From: Dyella jiangningensis
GTDB taxonomy: Bacteria; Pseudomonadota; Gammaproteobacteria; Xanthomonadales; Rhodanobacteraceae
Assembly: GCF_003264855.1 (NCBI RefSeq)
Contig: NZ_NFZS01000001.1
Span: 124,001-188,000, forward strand
Direction: 5' to 3'
DNA length: 64,000 bases
This document shows positions 22,698 through 30,609 of the stretch, in pieces. The position numbers and the translations under genes are program-made. The notes under the pieces are model-generated. The model did not search any database. It was not told where the DNA came from and was given only the letters and a program-made list of their open reading frames with translations. Position 1 is the stretch's first letter, and each line of letters opens with the position of its first letter.

Positions 22698-23822
22698 CTA
22701 TACGTGGCGGATCATGGCGATCACGATCTCCACGGCGATCAGTGCGATGATCGCCAGCTCCATCAACTCGCCCCGCTTGCTCGAGGCTTCTTCATAGAGG
22801 GCCGTGTAACTGTCGCGGATGATGGCGAGCTTGCGATCGACGGCCTTGCCCACATGGGGTACGCGGAACAGGTCCAGCGCTGCCGCATAGACGCGGGCGA
22901 GATAGACGTCTTCGGTCACCTGCAGCGCGTTGTCGACCTTTTCCGTTACCTCGGTGACTTCGGCCACCAGGGTTTGCAACCGCCGAGCAAGGTCGGCGTA
23001 GCGTCGTGCCGCAAAAGGGTTGGCGACGGTGCGCGTCGCTTCGATCAGGTCGTACATCCGGGGCAGCTCGGCGTCGAGCAATTCGTCGTAGTAACGCAGC
23101 TCCAGCAACTGTGCGTTGGCCACCTCGAGTACGTCGAGAACGTCGGAGTCGTCGCGCGGTTCGACAATGAAGGCGCGATCCCAGGTAAGCACGACCAGGT
23201 CGTCGGTGTAATACGAATAGCGCTGCCGCAACAGATCCTGCGTGGCCTGCTCGGACAGTGCGCGCGATTCGCCCGAAAGCATCGGCACGAGGTCGAGCTC
23301 CTCATGCAGCGTCGCCGTACTGGTGACGCCATCGAGCGCGTGCACCAGGCCCAGCAGATAGTCTTCGTATAGCGGTTCGGCGCTCGGCCGGATGAAGGCG
23401 GGCCGTAGCACTCCCGTGACTTGCGTCATCAGCGTGGCCCACAGATCGCTGCCGGAAGCGATGCCCAGGGCGGCATCCACCGCGTTCACGCGCGCACTGA
23501 AATCTGCCCACGACAGATCGTCCGCCGCCACGCGCAAGGAGAAGGCGACGACGCCGAACTCGTAGAAGCGCGCCATCACCGCTGCCTGCATGGGCGCGCC
23601 ACCAATGATGACAGTCACCGATTCCAAGGCGAGCTCGACCGGCGGCACGCCGAAGCTCATCGCCTTGGGCGATGTCGTGATCAGGCGGCTGCGCGATGGC
23701 AGGGTGCGTGCGTGTCGCGCCCATCGTGCTTCCACCTCGGCCAGATCGATGGTGTCTGCGATATCGACCAGTCGCATGGCGATGACCGATGCGCGGTGCA
23801 CGTGCGGCTGCATTTTGCCCAT
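22698..23822 (-). CDS. RMD1/DUF155-like membrane-anchored protein
   Basis: A 374-residue protein with the layout of the RMD1/SIF2 (DUF155) family: a central 'MARFYEFGVVAFSLRVA', the motif 'YTDDLVVLTWDRAFIVEP', a long helical region that may form coiled coil ('LVAEVTEVTEKVDNALQVTE'), and one C-terminal membrane helix ('LAIIALIAVEIVIAMI'). Eukaryotic relatives act at mitochondrial membranes; the bacterial role is unknown. ATG 23822 is preferred because GAGGA lies 7-11 bases before it; an in-frame ATG at 23837 lacks this. Family assignment is by eye. Confidence 0.72.
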   Translation of the reverse strand: MGKMQPHVHRASVIAMRLVDIADTIDLAEVEARWARHARTLPSRSRLITTSPKAMSFGVPPVELALESVTVIIGGAPMQAAVMARFYEFGVVAFSLRVAADDLSWADFSARVNAVDAALGIASGSDLWATLMTQVTGVLRPAFIRPSAEPLYEDYLLGLVHALDGVTSTATLHEELDLVPMLSGESRALSEQATQDLLRQRYSYYTDDLVVLTWDRAFIVEPRDDSDVLDVLEVANAQLLELRYYDELLDAELPRMYDLIEATRTVANPFAARRYADLARRLQTLVAEVTEVTEKVDNALQVTEDVYLARVYAAALDLFRVPHVGKAVDRKLAIIRDSYTALYEEASSKRGELMELAIIALIAVEIVIAMIRHV

Positions 23823-23908
23823 GGAGCCCGTCCTCATCCGAGGGATGCCGCGCCGAACGATCGGCCGCTACCCCGGTCTGATTCTAGGCACCCACGATGA
23901 CGGGAATG

Positions 23909-24631
23909 TCAGCCCGCGGCGAGTCCGTGGTGCCGGGAGAACTGGCGGAATAGGCGGCGCGCCAAGGGCGTGGGTGCGACCTGGCGAAACGTATGGTGAG
24001 GGTCGAAGCCTTCGCGCCGCATGTCGTGATGCTTGCGGTCGATATAGGCGCGCATCACGTCGGCATTGAATTCCGGATGGAACTGCGCGCTCATCGCGCG
24101 GGCGCCGTAGCGCACGAGATGGTGCGGATCGCGCGACGAACGGGCCAGCACCGTCGCGCCCTTGGGCAGCTCGAGCACGCTCTGCTCGTGCGTGGCGTGG
24201 GCACGAAATTCCGCGGGCAGCGTGTCGGTCAGCGGATCGTTCCTTGCCGCATCGAGCATCTGGATCGTTACCGTGCCGATCTCGCGGCCGCCCGGCAGGT
24301 AGTCGACGCGGCCGCCCAGCGCGTGCGCCATCAGCTGGTGGCTGTAGCAGACGCCGAACATGGGCAGCTCGACATCCATGGCCTCGCGAATCCAGCCGGC
24401 CGTGCGTTCGCTCCATGCCGCGCGCTCGGTCACCATCGCCGCCGATCCGGTAATCAGTGCTCCCGCGAATTCACTTGGGGGTGGCAGGCTCTCGCCGGCT
24501 TCCACATCGATGACGCGTATGCGTTGAGGCTCGAGCTGGGCACCCAGGCGGAACCAGTGCGGGAAATCACCATGGCGTGCGCGAATCGGAGCAGGTGCGC
24601 GGCCGGTGCGGATGATCAGGACAGGCTTCAT
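23909..24631 (-). CDS. Class I glutamine amidotransferase-like protein
   Basis: A 240-residue stand-alone class I glutamine amidotransferase domain resembling the GMP-synthase-like group. The nucleophile elbow is 'FGVCYSHQ' (C95), and the His-Glu pair is in 'AQFHPEFNAD' (H185, E187), so the triad looks intact. No synthetase domain is attached. Such proteins are usually annotated as glutamine amidotransferases; some hydrolyse gamma-glutamyl compounds. It lies 39 bp downstream of the GspE-like ATPase gene on the same strand. Confidence 0.87.
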   Translation of the reverse strand: MKPVLIIRTGRAPAPIRARHGDFPHWFRLGAQLEPQRIRVIDVEAGESLPPPSEFAGALITGSAAMVTERAAWSERTAGWIREAMDVELPMFGVCYSHQLMAHALGGRVDYLPGGREIGTVTIQMLDAARNDPLTDTLPAEFRAHATHEQSVLELPKGATVLARSSRDPHHLVRYGARAMSAQFHPEFNADVMRAYIDRKHHDMRREGFDPHHTFRQVAPTPLARRLFRQFSRHHGLAAG

Positions 24632-24670
24632 GTGGCTAATAGTGAGTGTTCAAGAAGACATCATGCGCAT

Positions 24671-26482
24671 TCACGCTGAACCGTGCTCGATGGGCGGTAT
24701 CACCGTCAGCACCTCCTGCACGGTGGTCAAGCCGCGAGCGACTTGCGAGGCGGCCGAGATGCGCAACGGGCGCATGCCTTCGGCCAGCGCCGCATGACCG
24801 AAGTGGCCGAGGTCGAGTTGCGCCGAGATAAGGCCGCGCAGGCGCGAAGACAACACCATCATCTCGTAGATGCCGGTGCGTCCCATGAAACCGGTGTTGC
24901 GGCATTCAAGGCAGCCGACCGGCTTGTATACCCTGTCGGGCAGCGGCAATGTCCAGCCGTGCGTGAGTGCGGTCCACTCGTGCGGATCCTGCGTTGTCTC
25001 AGCCTTGCAGTGCGGACACAGCGTGCGCACCAGTCGCTGCGCAACCACGCCGGTCAGCGTGGACTGGATCAGGTAATGCGGCACGCCGAGATCGAGCAGG
25101 CGCGTGACGGCGCTGGGCGCGTCGTTGGTATGCAACGTGGACAGCACCAGGTGGCCGGTGAGCGAGGCCTGCACGGCCATCTGCGCTGTGCTCAGGTCGC
25201 GGATTTCGCCGACCATGATGATGTCCGGATCCTGGCGCAGCAGCGTGCGCACGCCCGCTGCGAAATCCAGGTCGATCGCCGTCTGCACCTGCATCTGGTT
25301 GAACTCGGGGCTGACCATCTCGATCGGGTCTTCCACCGTGCACACGTTCAACTCGGGCGTGGCGAGATGTTTCAGCGTGGAATACAGCGTCGTGGTCTTG
25401 CCCGAACCGGTGGGACCGGTGACCAGTACGATGCCGTGCGGGCGTTCCACCATCGAACGCCAGATGGCGTCTTCCTCGACGGCGAAGCCCAGCTGCGCGA
25501 AGTCCTTCGCGACGATATCCGGGTCGAAGATACGCATCACCACCTTTTCACCGAACGCGGTCGGCATGGTGGAGATGCGCAGTTCCACTTCTCGTCCGCC
25601 GCCGGAGCGCGTCTTGATGCGGCCGTCCTGCGGGCGGCGCTTCTCGGCCACGTCCATGCGCGAAAGGATCTTGATGCGCGCCGTCACCGCGGTCATCACC
25701 GGCGGCGGCAACTCGAATACCTTGTGCATCACGCCATCGATGCGAAAACGCATCTGGCCCGCGTCGCGTCGCGGCTCCAGGTGGATGTCCGACGCGCGCT
25801 GCTCGAACGCGTACTGCAGCAGCCAGTCCACGATGTGGACGACGTGGCGGTCGTCGGCGCCGACTTCGCCGCCCTTGCCCAGCTCCACCAGCTGCTCGAA
25901 GTTGAGGATGGCGGAGGAGTCGTAGCCGGTGTTCTTGGCGTCCTGGGCGAGCTGGATCGAGCGCTGGACGCCGTAGAACTCGAGCAGGTAGCGATTGATG
26001 TCGATCGGATTGGACACCACGCGCTTCACGTCCCGACGCAGCATGTGCGCGAGGTCGGCGGCCCAGGCGTTGTCGAAGGGTTCGCACGTGGCGAAGGTGA
26101 CTTCACCCGGCGCGACGGCCACGGGCAGGATGCGATGACGTTCCGCGTAGGCGCGGCTGACCACCTGGGTCACCGCGGCCGCGTTGATCTTCATCGGATC
26201 GATCTTGAGATAGGGCAACTTCGCGTGGCCTGCGAGCCACTCGGTCAGCGTCTCCATGGCCAGCGGGCGTCCGGGATCGCGCTGGTTGGCCAGCCGTGCG
26301 TTGGCCACCAGCACCAGCGGATGCAACTCCACCGTGGCGCGGCCGCTGCGCGAGCCCATGCGCACCTGCTTGGCGTCTTCGGCCAAGAGGTAACCGTCCA
26401 CCACGAGCGCGGCGAGCAGTTCTTCGAGGCCGAGGCGGGCACGACGGCCCAGCAAGGACACGGTTTGCGGTGAAGCTGCCAT
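24671..26482 (-). CDS. GspE/PilB-family secretion ATPase (orphan)
   Basis: A 603-residue hexameric AAA-type ATPase of the type II secretion/type IV pilus family. It has an N-terminal GspE/MshE-like domain (about 10-150), then the core with Walker A 'GPTGSGKTTTLYST' (about 354), the Asp box, Walker B 'RQDPDIIMVGEIRD', a His box and a zinc-type CxxC pair ('CPHC' and 'CLEC', about 488 and 526). All catalytic elements look intact. No other secretion or pilus assembly gene is next to it; the minor pilins are 32 kb away. It is divergent from glyQ. Confidence 0.92.
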   Translation of the reverse strand: MAASPQTVSLLGRRARLGLEELLAALVVDGYLLAEDAKQVRMGSRSGRATVELHPLVLVANARLANQRDPGRPLAMETLTEWLAGHAKLPYLKIDPMKINAAAVTQVVSRAYAERHRILPVAVAPGEVTFATCEPFDNAWAADLAHMLRRDVKRVVSNPIDINRYLLEFYGVQRSIQLAQDAKNTGYDSSAILNFEQLVELGKGGEVGADDRHVVHIVDWLLQYAFEQRASDIHLEPRRDAGQMRFRIDGVMHKVFELPPPVMTAVTARIKILSRMDVAEKRRPQDGRIKTRSGGGREVELRISTMPTAFGEKVVMRIFDPDIVAKDFAQLGFAVEEDAIWRSMVERPHGIVLVTGPTGSGKTTTLYSTLKHLATPELNVCTVEDPIEMVSPEFNQMQVQTAIDLDFAAGVRTLLRQDPDIIMVGEIRDLSTAQMAVQASLTGHLVLSTLHTNDAPSAVTRLLDLGVPHYLIQSTLTGVVAQRLVRTLCPHCKAETTQDPHEWTALTHGWTLPLPDRVYKPVGCLECRNTGFMGRTGIYEMMVLSSRLRGLISAQLDLGHFGHAALAEGMRPLRISAASQVARGLTTVQEVLTVIPPIEHGSA

Positions 26483-26540
26483 GCGGAGATCTCCCTGTCG
26501 GGTTTTCGCCTGAAAATCCAGCGGCGAAAGCGGTCCCGGC

Positions 26541-26546
26541 TATACT
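26541..26546 (+). promoter_or_regulatory. Candidate -10 element for glyQS
   Basis: TATACT lies 31 bp before the glyQ start. No good -35 hexamer is seen 16-18 bp upstream, so this is only a candidate. Confidence 0.4.
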
Positions 26547-26576
26547 AACCCGCTTTATTGAAGCCCACGGAAAGCC

Positions 26577-27488
26577 ATGTCCGCGCGCACCTTCCAGGAT
26601 GTGATCCAGACCCTCAACCGCTACTGGGCGGCCCAGGGTTGTGTCTTGCTGCAGCCCCTCGATACCGAGGTCGGCGCCGGCACCTTCCACCCCGCGACGT
26701 TCCTGCGTTCGCTCGGTCCCGAGCCGTGGTCGGCCGCGTACGTGCAGCCTTCGCGCCGCCCCACCGACGGCCGCTACGGCGAAAACCCCAACCGCCTGCA
26801 GCATTACTACCAGTACCAGGTGGTGATGAAGCCCAACCCGGACAACATCCTGGACCTGTACATCGGTTCGCTGAAGGAGCTGGGCCTGGACCCGCTCGTG
26901 CACGACCTGCGCTTCGTTGAGGACAACTGGGAATCGCCGACGCTCGGCGCCTGGGGCCTCGGCTGGGAAGTGTGGTTGAACGGCATGGAGGTGACGCAGT
27001 TCACCTATTTCCAGCAGGCCGGTGGCCTCGAATGCCGTCCCGTGACCGGTGAGATCACCTACGGTCTCGAGCGCCTGGCGATGTACCTGCAGAACGTGGA
27101 CAACGTCTACGACCTGGTGTGGACCGAAGGTCCGCACGGTACGGTGACCTATGGCGACGTGTTCCACCAGAACGAAGTGGAGCAGAGCACCTACAACTTC
27201 GAGCACGCCAATGTGCCGGAGCTGCTGCGCTGGTTCGATGTGTGCGAGGGCGAGGCCAACAAGCTGATCGCCGCGAACCTGCCGCTGCCGGCCTACGAGC
27301 AGGTAATGAAGGCCAGCCACACCTTCAACCTGCTGGATGCGCGTCGCGCCATCAGCGTGACCGAGCGCCAGCGCTACATCCTGCGCGTGCGCACGCTCGC
27401 TCGCGCAGTGGCGGAAACCTATGTGGCGCAGCGCGAAAAGCTCGGTTTCCCTGGCCTGAAGAAGAACCTCAAGGAGCAGGCCGCATGA
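26577..27488 (+). CDS. glyQ: Glycyl-tRNA synthetase alpha subunit
   Basis: The catalytic subunit of the heterotetrameric bacterial glycyl-tRNA synthetase, 303 residues, which activates glycine. Strong family segments are '[18 protein letters not shown]', '[20 protein letters not shown]', '[17 protein letters not shown]' and '[12 protein letters not shown]'. The stop overlaps the glyS start (ATGA), ensuring coupled production of the two subunits. It is divergent from the secretion ATPase gene. Confidence 0.98.
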   Translation: MSARTFQDVIQTLNRYWAAQGCVLLQPLDTEVGAGTFHPATFLRSLGPEPWSAAYVQPSRRPTDGRYGENPNRLQHYYQYQVVMKPNPDNILDLYIGSLKELGLDPLVHDLRFVEDNWESPTLGAWGLGWEVWLNGMEVTQFTYFQQAGGLECRPVTGEITYGLERLAMYLQNVDNVYDLVWTEGPHGTVTYGDVFHQNEVEQSTYNFEHANVPELLRWFDVCEGEANKLIAANLPLPAYEQVMKASHTFNLLDARRAISVTERQRYILRVRTLARAVAETYVAQREKLGFPGLKKNLKEQAA

Positions 27489-29632
27489 GCGCCGCCAAGC
27501 CGTTGTTGATCGAACTGGGCACCGAAGAGCTGCCGCCCAAGGCGCTGGATGAACTCGCTTCGGCGTTCCTGCGCGGCGTGTGCGATGGCCTCGCCAAGCG
27601 TGGCGTGGAGGCAGCACTGGATTCGGCGAAGCTGTTTGCATCGCCGCGCCGTTTGGCCGTCCATATCCCGTCGGTGGCCGTGAACCAGCCCGAGCAGAGC
27701 ATCGAGCGTCGCGGTCCGGCGGTGAATGCCGCGCTCGATGCGAATGGCCAGCCGAGCAAGGCGCTGCAGGGTTTCGCGCAGTCGTGTGGCGTGAGCGTCG
27801 AGCAGCTGGAAAAGCTCGAAACGGACAAGGGCTCGTGGTTCGTGTTCCGCGCCGTGAAGCCGGGCCAGCCGCTGGCTGCGTTGCTTCCGGAAATCGTGGA
27901 CGAAGCGCTCAAGGGCCTGCCCATTCCCAAGCCGATGCGTTGGGGCGATCACGACTATACGTTCGTGCGTCCGGCGCATTGGCTGGTCATGCTGCATGGC
28001 GCGGACATCATCGATGGCGACGTGCTCGGCCTGAAGAGCGGCCGCAAGTCGCGTGGCCATCGGTTCATGCATGCGCACCCGGTGCATGTGGTGGACGCCG
28101 ACAGCTGGGCCGATGCGATGCGCGCGGCCAAGGTGTTGGCCGATCCTGTCGAGCGTCGCGAGAAGATCCGCGATGAAATCGCTCGCGCCGCGAAGGAAAC
28201 CGGTGGCGTGCCGCAGCTCGATGATGCGTTGCTCGATGAGATCGCCAACCTCACCGAATGGCCCGTGGCGATCGCCTGCCAGTTCGATCGCGAGTTCCTC
28301 GCCGTGCCACCCGAAGCGCTGGTCACCACCATGGAGACCAACCAGAAATTCGTGCCGGTGTTCGACGCCGACGGCAGGCTCACCGAGCATTTCATCGGCG
28401 TGGCCAACATCGAGAGCAAGCAGCCGTCGGAGATCCGCAAGGGCTATGAGCGCGTGATCCGTCCGCGCTTCGCCGATGCGAAGTTCTTCTGGGACGAAGA
28501 CCTGAAGACGCCGCTGGCCGGCTACCAGGACCAGCTGAAGAACGTAACCTACCAGCAGGCGCTGGGCAGCCTGTGGGACAAGAGCGTGCGGGTCGCCGAA
28601 CTGGCCCGCATCATTGCCAACCGCGTCGACGTGGACGCGGGCGAGGCGACGCGCGCCGCGGCGTTGAGCAAGTGCGATCTGCTGACGCGCATGGTTGGCG
28701 AGTTCCCCGAACTGCAGGGCGTGATGGGCCGTTACTACGCGGCGCATCACGGCGAGGCCAGGGAAGTGGCCGATGCGCTGGACGGCTATTACCAGCCGCG
28801 TTTTGCCGGCGACGCGATCGCCGCGGGCCGCGTGGGCCGCGTGCTCGCGGTCGCCGATCGCCTCGATACGTTGGCCGGTATCTTCGCCGTCGGGCTCAAG
28901 CCCAGCGGCAACAAGGATCCGTTCGCCCTGCGTCGTGCGGCGCTGGGCCTGGCGCGCACCCTGGTGGAAGGCGGCCTGGACCTGGACCTGCGTGCGACCT
29001 TCGTTGAAGCGCTCGAACTGTTGCCTGAAGCCGCGCTCGCGGCGGGTCTCAAGCCGGGCAAGGATGGCAAGGCGCCGGCGCTGGATGCCGGCAAGCGCCG
29101 CGCCGCGCTCACCGACGAACTGGTCGACTTCGTGTTCGAGCGCCTGCGCGGCTATTACGCCGAGCAGGGCTTTACCGGCGAACAGTTCGAAGCCGTGCTC
29201 GCGGTGACGCCGGCGACGCTGGTCGATTTCGATCGTCGCCTGCGCGCGGTGGCCGAGTTCGGTCGCCGTCCGGAAGCACTGAGCCTGGCTGCCGCCAACA
29301 AGCGCGTGGCCAATATCCTGCGCAAGCAGGCGGAAGAAGCTGGCGCATCGCCGGTGGGCTCGGTGGTGGATCCCGCACACTTCGAGGCGGACGCCGAGCG
29401 GACCCTGGCTGCCGCGTTGGACAGTGCGCGTGCCGATACATCCGCGCCGCTGGAAACGGGCGACTACGCCGCCGTGCTGACGCGCCTCGCGCAACTGCAG
29501 GCGCCGGTCGACGCCTTCTTCGACAGCGTGCTGGTCAATGCGGAGAACCCCGCCGTGCGAGCCAACCGCCTGGCCTTGCTGGGTCAGCTGAAGGCGCAGT
29601 TCGGCGCGATCGCAGACATCGCCCGCCTGTAA
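27485..29632 (+). CDS. glyS: Glycyl-tRNA synthetase beta subunit
   Basis: The tRNA-binding beta subunit, 715 residues, close to the usual 690-700. It opens with the diagnostic '[15 protein letters not shown]', then 'RFMHAHPV', '[13 protein letters not shown]' and the HD-like region '[20 protein letters not shown]', and ends with a DALR-type anticodon-binding region ('[20 protein letters not shown]'). The ATG at 27485 overlaps the glyQ stop. A strong bidirectional terminator follows 22 bp after the stop. Confidence 0.98.
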   Translation: MSAAKPLLIELGTEELPPKALDELASAFLRGVCDGLAKRGVEAALDSAKLFASPRRLAVHIPSVAVNQPEQSIERRGPAVNAALDANGQPSKALQGFAQSCGVSVEQLEKLETDKGSWFVFRAVKPGQPLAALLPEIVDEALKGLPIPKPMRWGDHDYTFVRPAHWLVMLHGADIIDGDVLGLKSGRKSRGHRFMHAHPVHVVDADSWADAMRAAKVLADPVERREKIRDEIARAAKETGGVPQLDDALLDEIANLTEWPVAIACQFDREFLAVPPEALVTTMETNQKFVPVFDADGRLTEHFIGVANIESKQPSEIRKGYERVIRPRFADAKFFWDEDLKTPLAGYQDQLKNVTYQQALGSLWDKSVRVAELARIIANRVDVDAGEATRAAALSKCDLLTRMVGEFPELQGVMGRYYAAHHGEAREVADALDGYYQPRFAGDAIAAGRVGRVLAVADRLDTLAGIFAVGLKPSGNKDPFALRRAALGLARTLVEGGLDLDLRATFVEALELLPEAALAAGLKPGKDGKAPALDAGKRRAALTDELVDFVFERLRGYYAEQGFTGEQFEAVLAVTPATLVDFDRRLRAVAEFGRRPEALSLAAANKRVANILRKQAEEAGASPVGSVVDPAHFEADAERTLAAALDSARADTSAPLETGDYAAVLTRLAQLQAPVDAFFDSVLVNAENPAVRANRLALLGQLKAQFGAIADIARL

Positions 29633-29654
29633 CGGCGCGGCGATCGTCCCTATG

Positions 29655-29683
29655 AAAACGGCAGCCCTCGGGCTGCCGTTTTT
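29655..29683. terminator. Bidirectional terminator between glyS and XRE gene
   Basis: A perfect 13-bp stem, AAAACGGCAGCCC against GGGCTGCCGTTTT, with a 2-nt gap and flanking A and T runs. It would stop both glyS and the convergent regulator gene. Confidence 0.9.
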
Positions 29684-29691
29684 CTATACCG

Positions 29692-30258
29692 TCAGGCGAT
29701 AGCCTGGCGACCGCGCTTCACGCGCTCATGGAGGCGCTGGTTGAAGGCCACCATTTCGCCGGCATCCACATCCGAACCGCCCGGGCCGAGGATCTCGTAG
29801 AGGTCGGCCAGCATGTCGGCGTTGTCGGCCAGGGTCAGGCGGCTCTCGGCCAGGTCGAGTTCCGACTGCAGGATGCGCAGCGCGGTGTTGAGGCGCTGCG
29901 GATCCATCGCCATGCCGCTCGCATGCAGCGTATCGGCCGCCGTGCGCAACTTGGAGCGATGCCGGTTGGCCGAAGCCTCTGCATTCGGCAGCTCCTCGCC
30001 CGAGGCGATCGCATCCGCCTGGATCGAACCTTCGCCGGCCACCAGCCACACCAGCGAAATGCCAAGGGTCTTGGCCAGCGTGACGCAGCGCGCGCGCGAA
30101 GGGTCGGTATTGCCGTCGCGCCAGCTGCGCACGACGCCCTCGGAGAAGCCGCACATACGCGCGATCTCCGTGACGCTGCCCACGCGCTGGATCAGCACCT
30201 TGATGCGATCCGCGAAGGTATTTGAGGGCTCGTTGGGCGAAATTTTTTGCATGTTCAT
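29692..30258 (-). CDS. XRE-family helix-turn-helix regulator
   Basis: A 188-residue regulator. The N-terminal Cro/CI-type helix-turn-helix is at about residues 15-75: 'FADRIKVLIQRVGSVTEIAR', then 'FSEGVVRSWRDGNTDPSR' and 'LGISLVWLVAGEG'. The C-terminal part is helical and has no recognised effector domain. ATG 30258 is chosen for its upstream AGGAA; nine further in-frame residues are possible. It is divergent from the TonB-dependent receptor across a 351-bp region with direct repeats, so it may control that receptor and itself. Confidence 0.85.
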   Translation of the reverse strand: MNMQKISPNEPSNTFADRIKVLIQRVGSVTEIARMCGFSEGVVRSWRDGNTDPSRARCVTLAKTLGISLVWLVAGEGSIQADAIASGEELPNAEASANRHRSKLRTAADTLHASGMAMDPQRLNTALRILQSELDLAESRLTLADNADMLADLYEILGPGGSDVDAGEMVAFNQRLHERVKRGRQAIA

Positions 30259-30314
30259 CGCAGTTTCCTGACGGATGGCGACCAATTTGGGGAGCGTGAA
30301 CCCGAGTTCGAGAT

Positions 30315-30352
30315 GTCAGCGTGAAGCAAGCGTCGCGTCAGCGTGAAGCAAG
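30315..30352. repeat. Two 16-bp direct repeats upstream of TonB-receptor promoter
   Basis: GTCAGCGTGAAGCAAG occurs identically at 30315-30330 and 30337-30352, 22 bp apart start to start (about two helical turns). The pair ends 13 bp before the candidate -35. The spacing and position suit a dimer or tandem-dimer regulator site, possibly for the neighbouring XRE protein. Confidence 0.7.
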
Positions 30353-30365
30353 TGTTAGGAATTTG

Positions 30366-30395
30366 TTGACACTCGCAAGATTTCTCTACTAGGTT
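30366..30395 (+). promoter_or_regulatory. Candidate promoter of TonB-dependent receptor gene
   Basis: A consensus -35 TTGACA (30366-30371) and TAGGTT (30390-30395) with an 18-bp spacer. The start of transcription would be near 30402, giving a leader of about 208 nt. Confidence 0.55.
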
Positions 30396-30544
30396 CGTAA
30401 ATTCTTGATGGGCCCGCGTTCCTCTGGGGAAGACGCCGGCCGTGTCCAGACAACGCAATTGTCGTTGATTGGTGATCAAGAACACGCCGGCCCGTTCAGC
30501 CGGCAGACAGCAAGCGTCGACGGGCAGAACCCTCGACGCTGCAT

Positions 30545-30567
30545 CTCGCCCCGAAGGCGAGTTTTTT
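30545..30567 (+). terminator. Intrinsic terminator inside TonB-receptor leader (attenuator candidate)
   Basis: CTCGCC and GGCGAG with a 5-nt loop, followed by six T residues, end 43 bp before the receptor start codon. The hairpin AGCGTCGA/TCGACGCT lies just ahead of it. In this position it would stop most transcripts unless it is prevented from folding. Confidence 0.65.
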
Positions 30568-30609
30568 CGACGCCGGTTGGGGCCGGGGTCATTTATCTGG
30601 GGAGAAGAC

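Larger units (their letters stand above)
30259..30609. other. Intergenic regulatory region and TonB-receptor leader
   Basis: No gene. Left to right it holds two 16-bp direct repeats, a candidate sigma-70 promoter, and a roughly 200-nt leader with several hairpins: GCCGGC pairing with GCCGGC across 7 nt (about 30486-30504), AGCGTCGA/TCGACGCT (30513-30540) and an intrinsic terminator (30545-30567). Confidence 0.7.

Noticed and set aside
30405-30609. Cobalamin riboswitch in the TonB-receptor leader, suggested by 'AGCCGGCAGACAGC' resembling a B12 box
   Set aside because: The other conserved elements of that riboswitch, such as GCCACTG, are not found in the leader. The terminator is real but the ligand-binding core is not supported.
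30405-30609. Leader peptide upstream of the TonB-dependent receptor
   Set aside because: The open frame from 30405 continues far into the receptor gene out of frame, has no ribosome binding site and shows no codon run typical of attenuator peptides.
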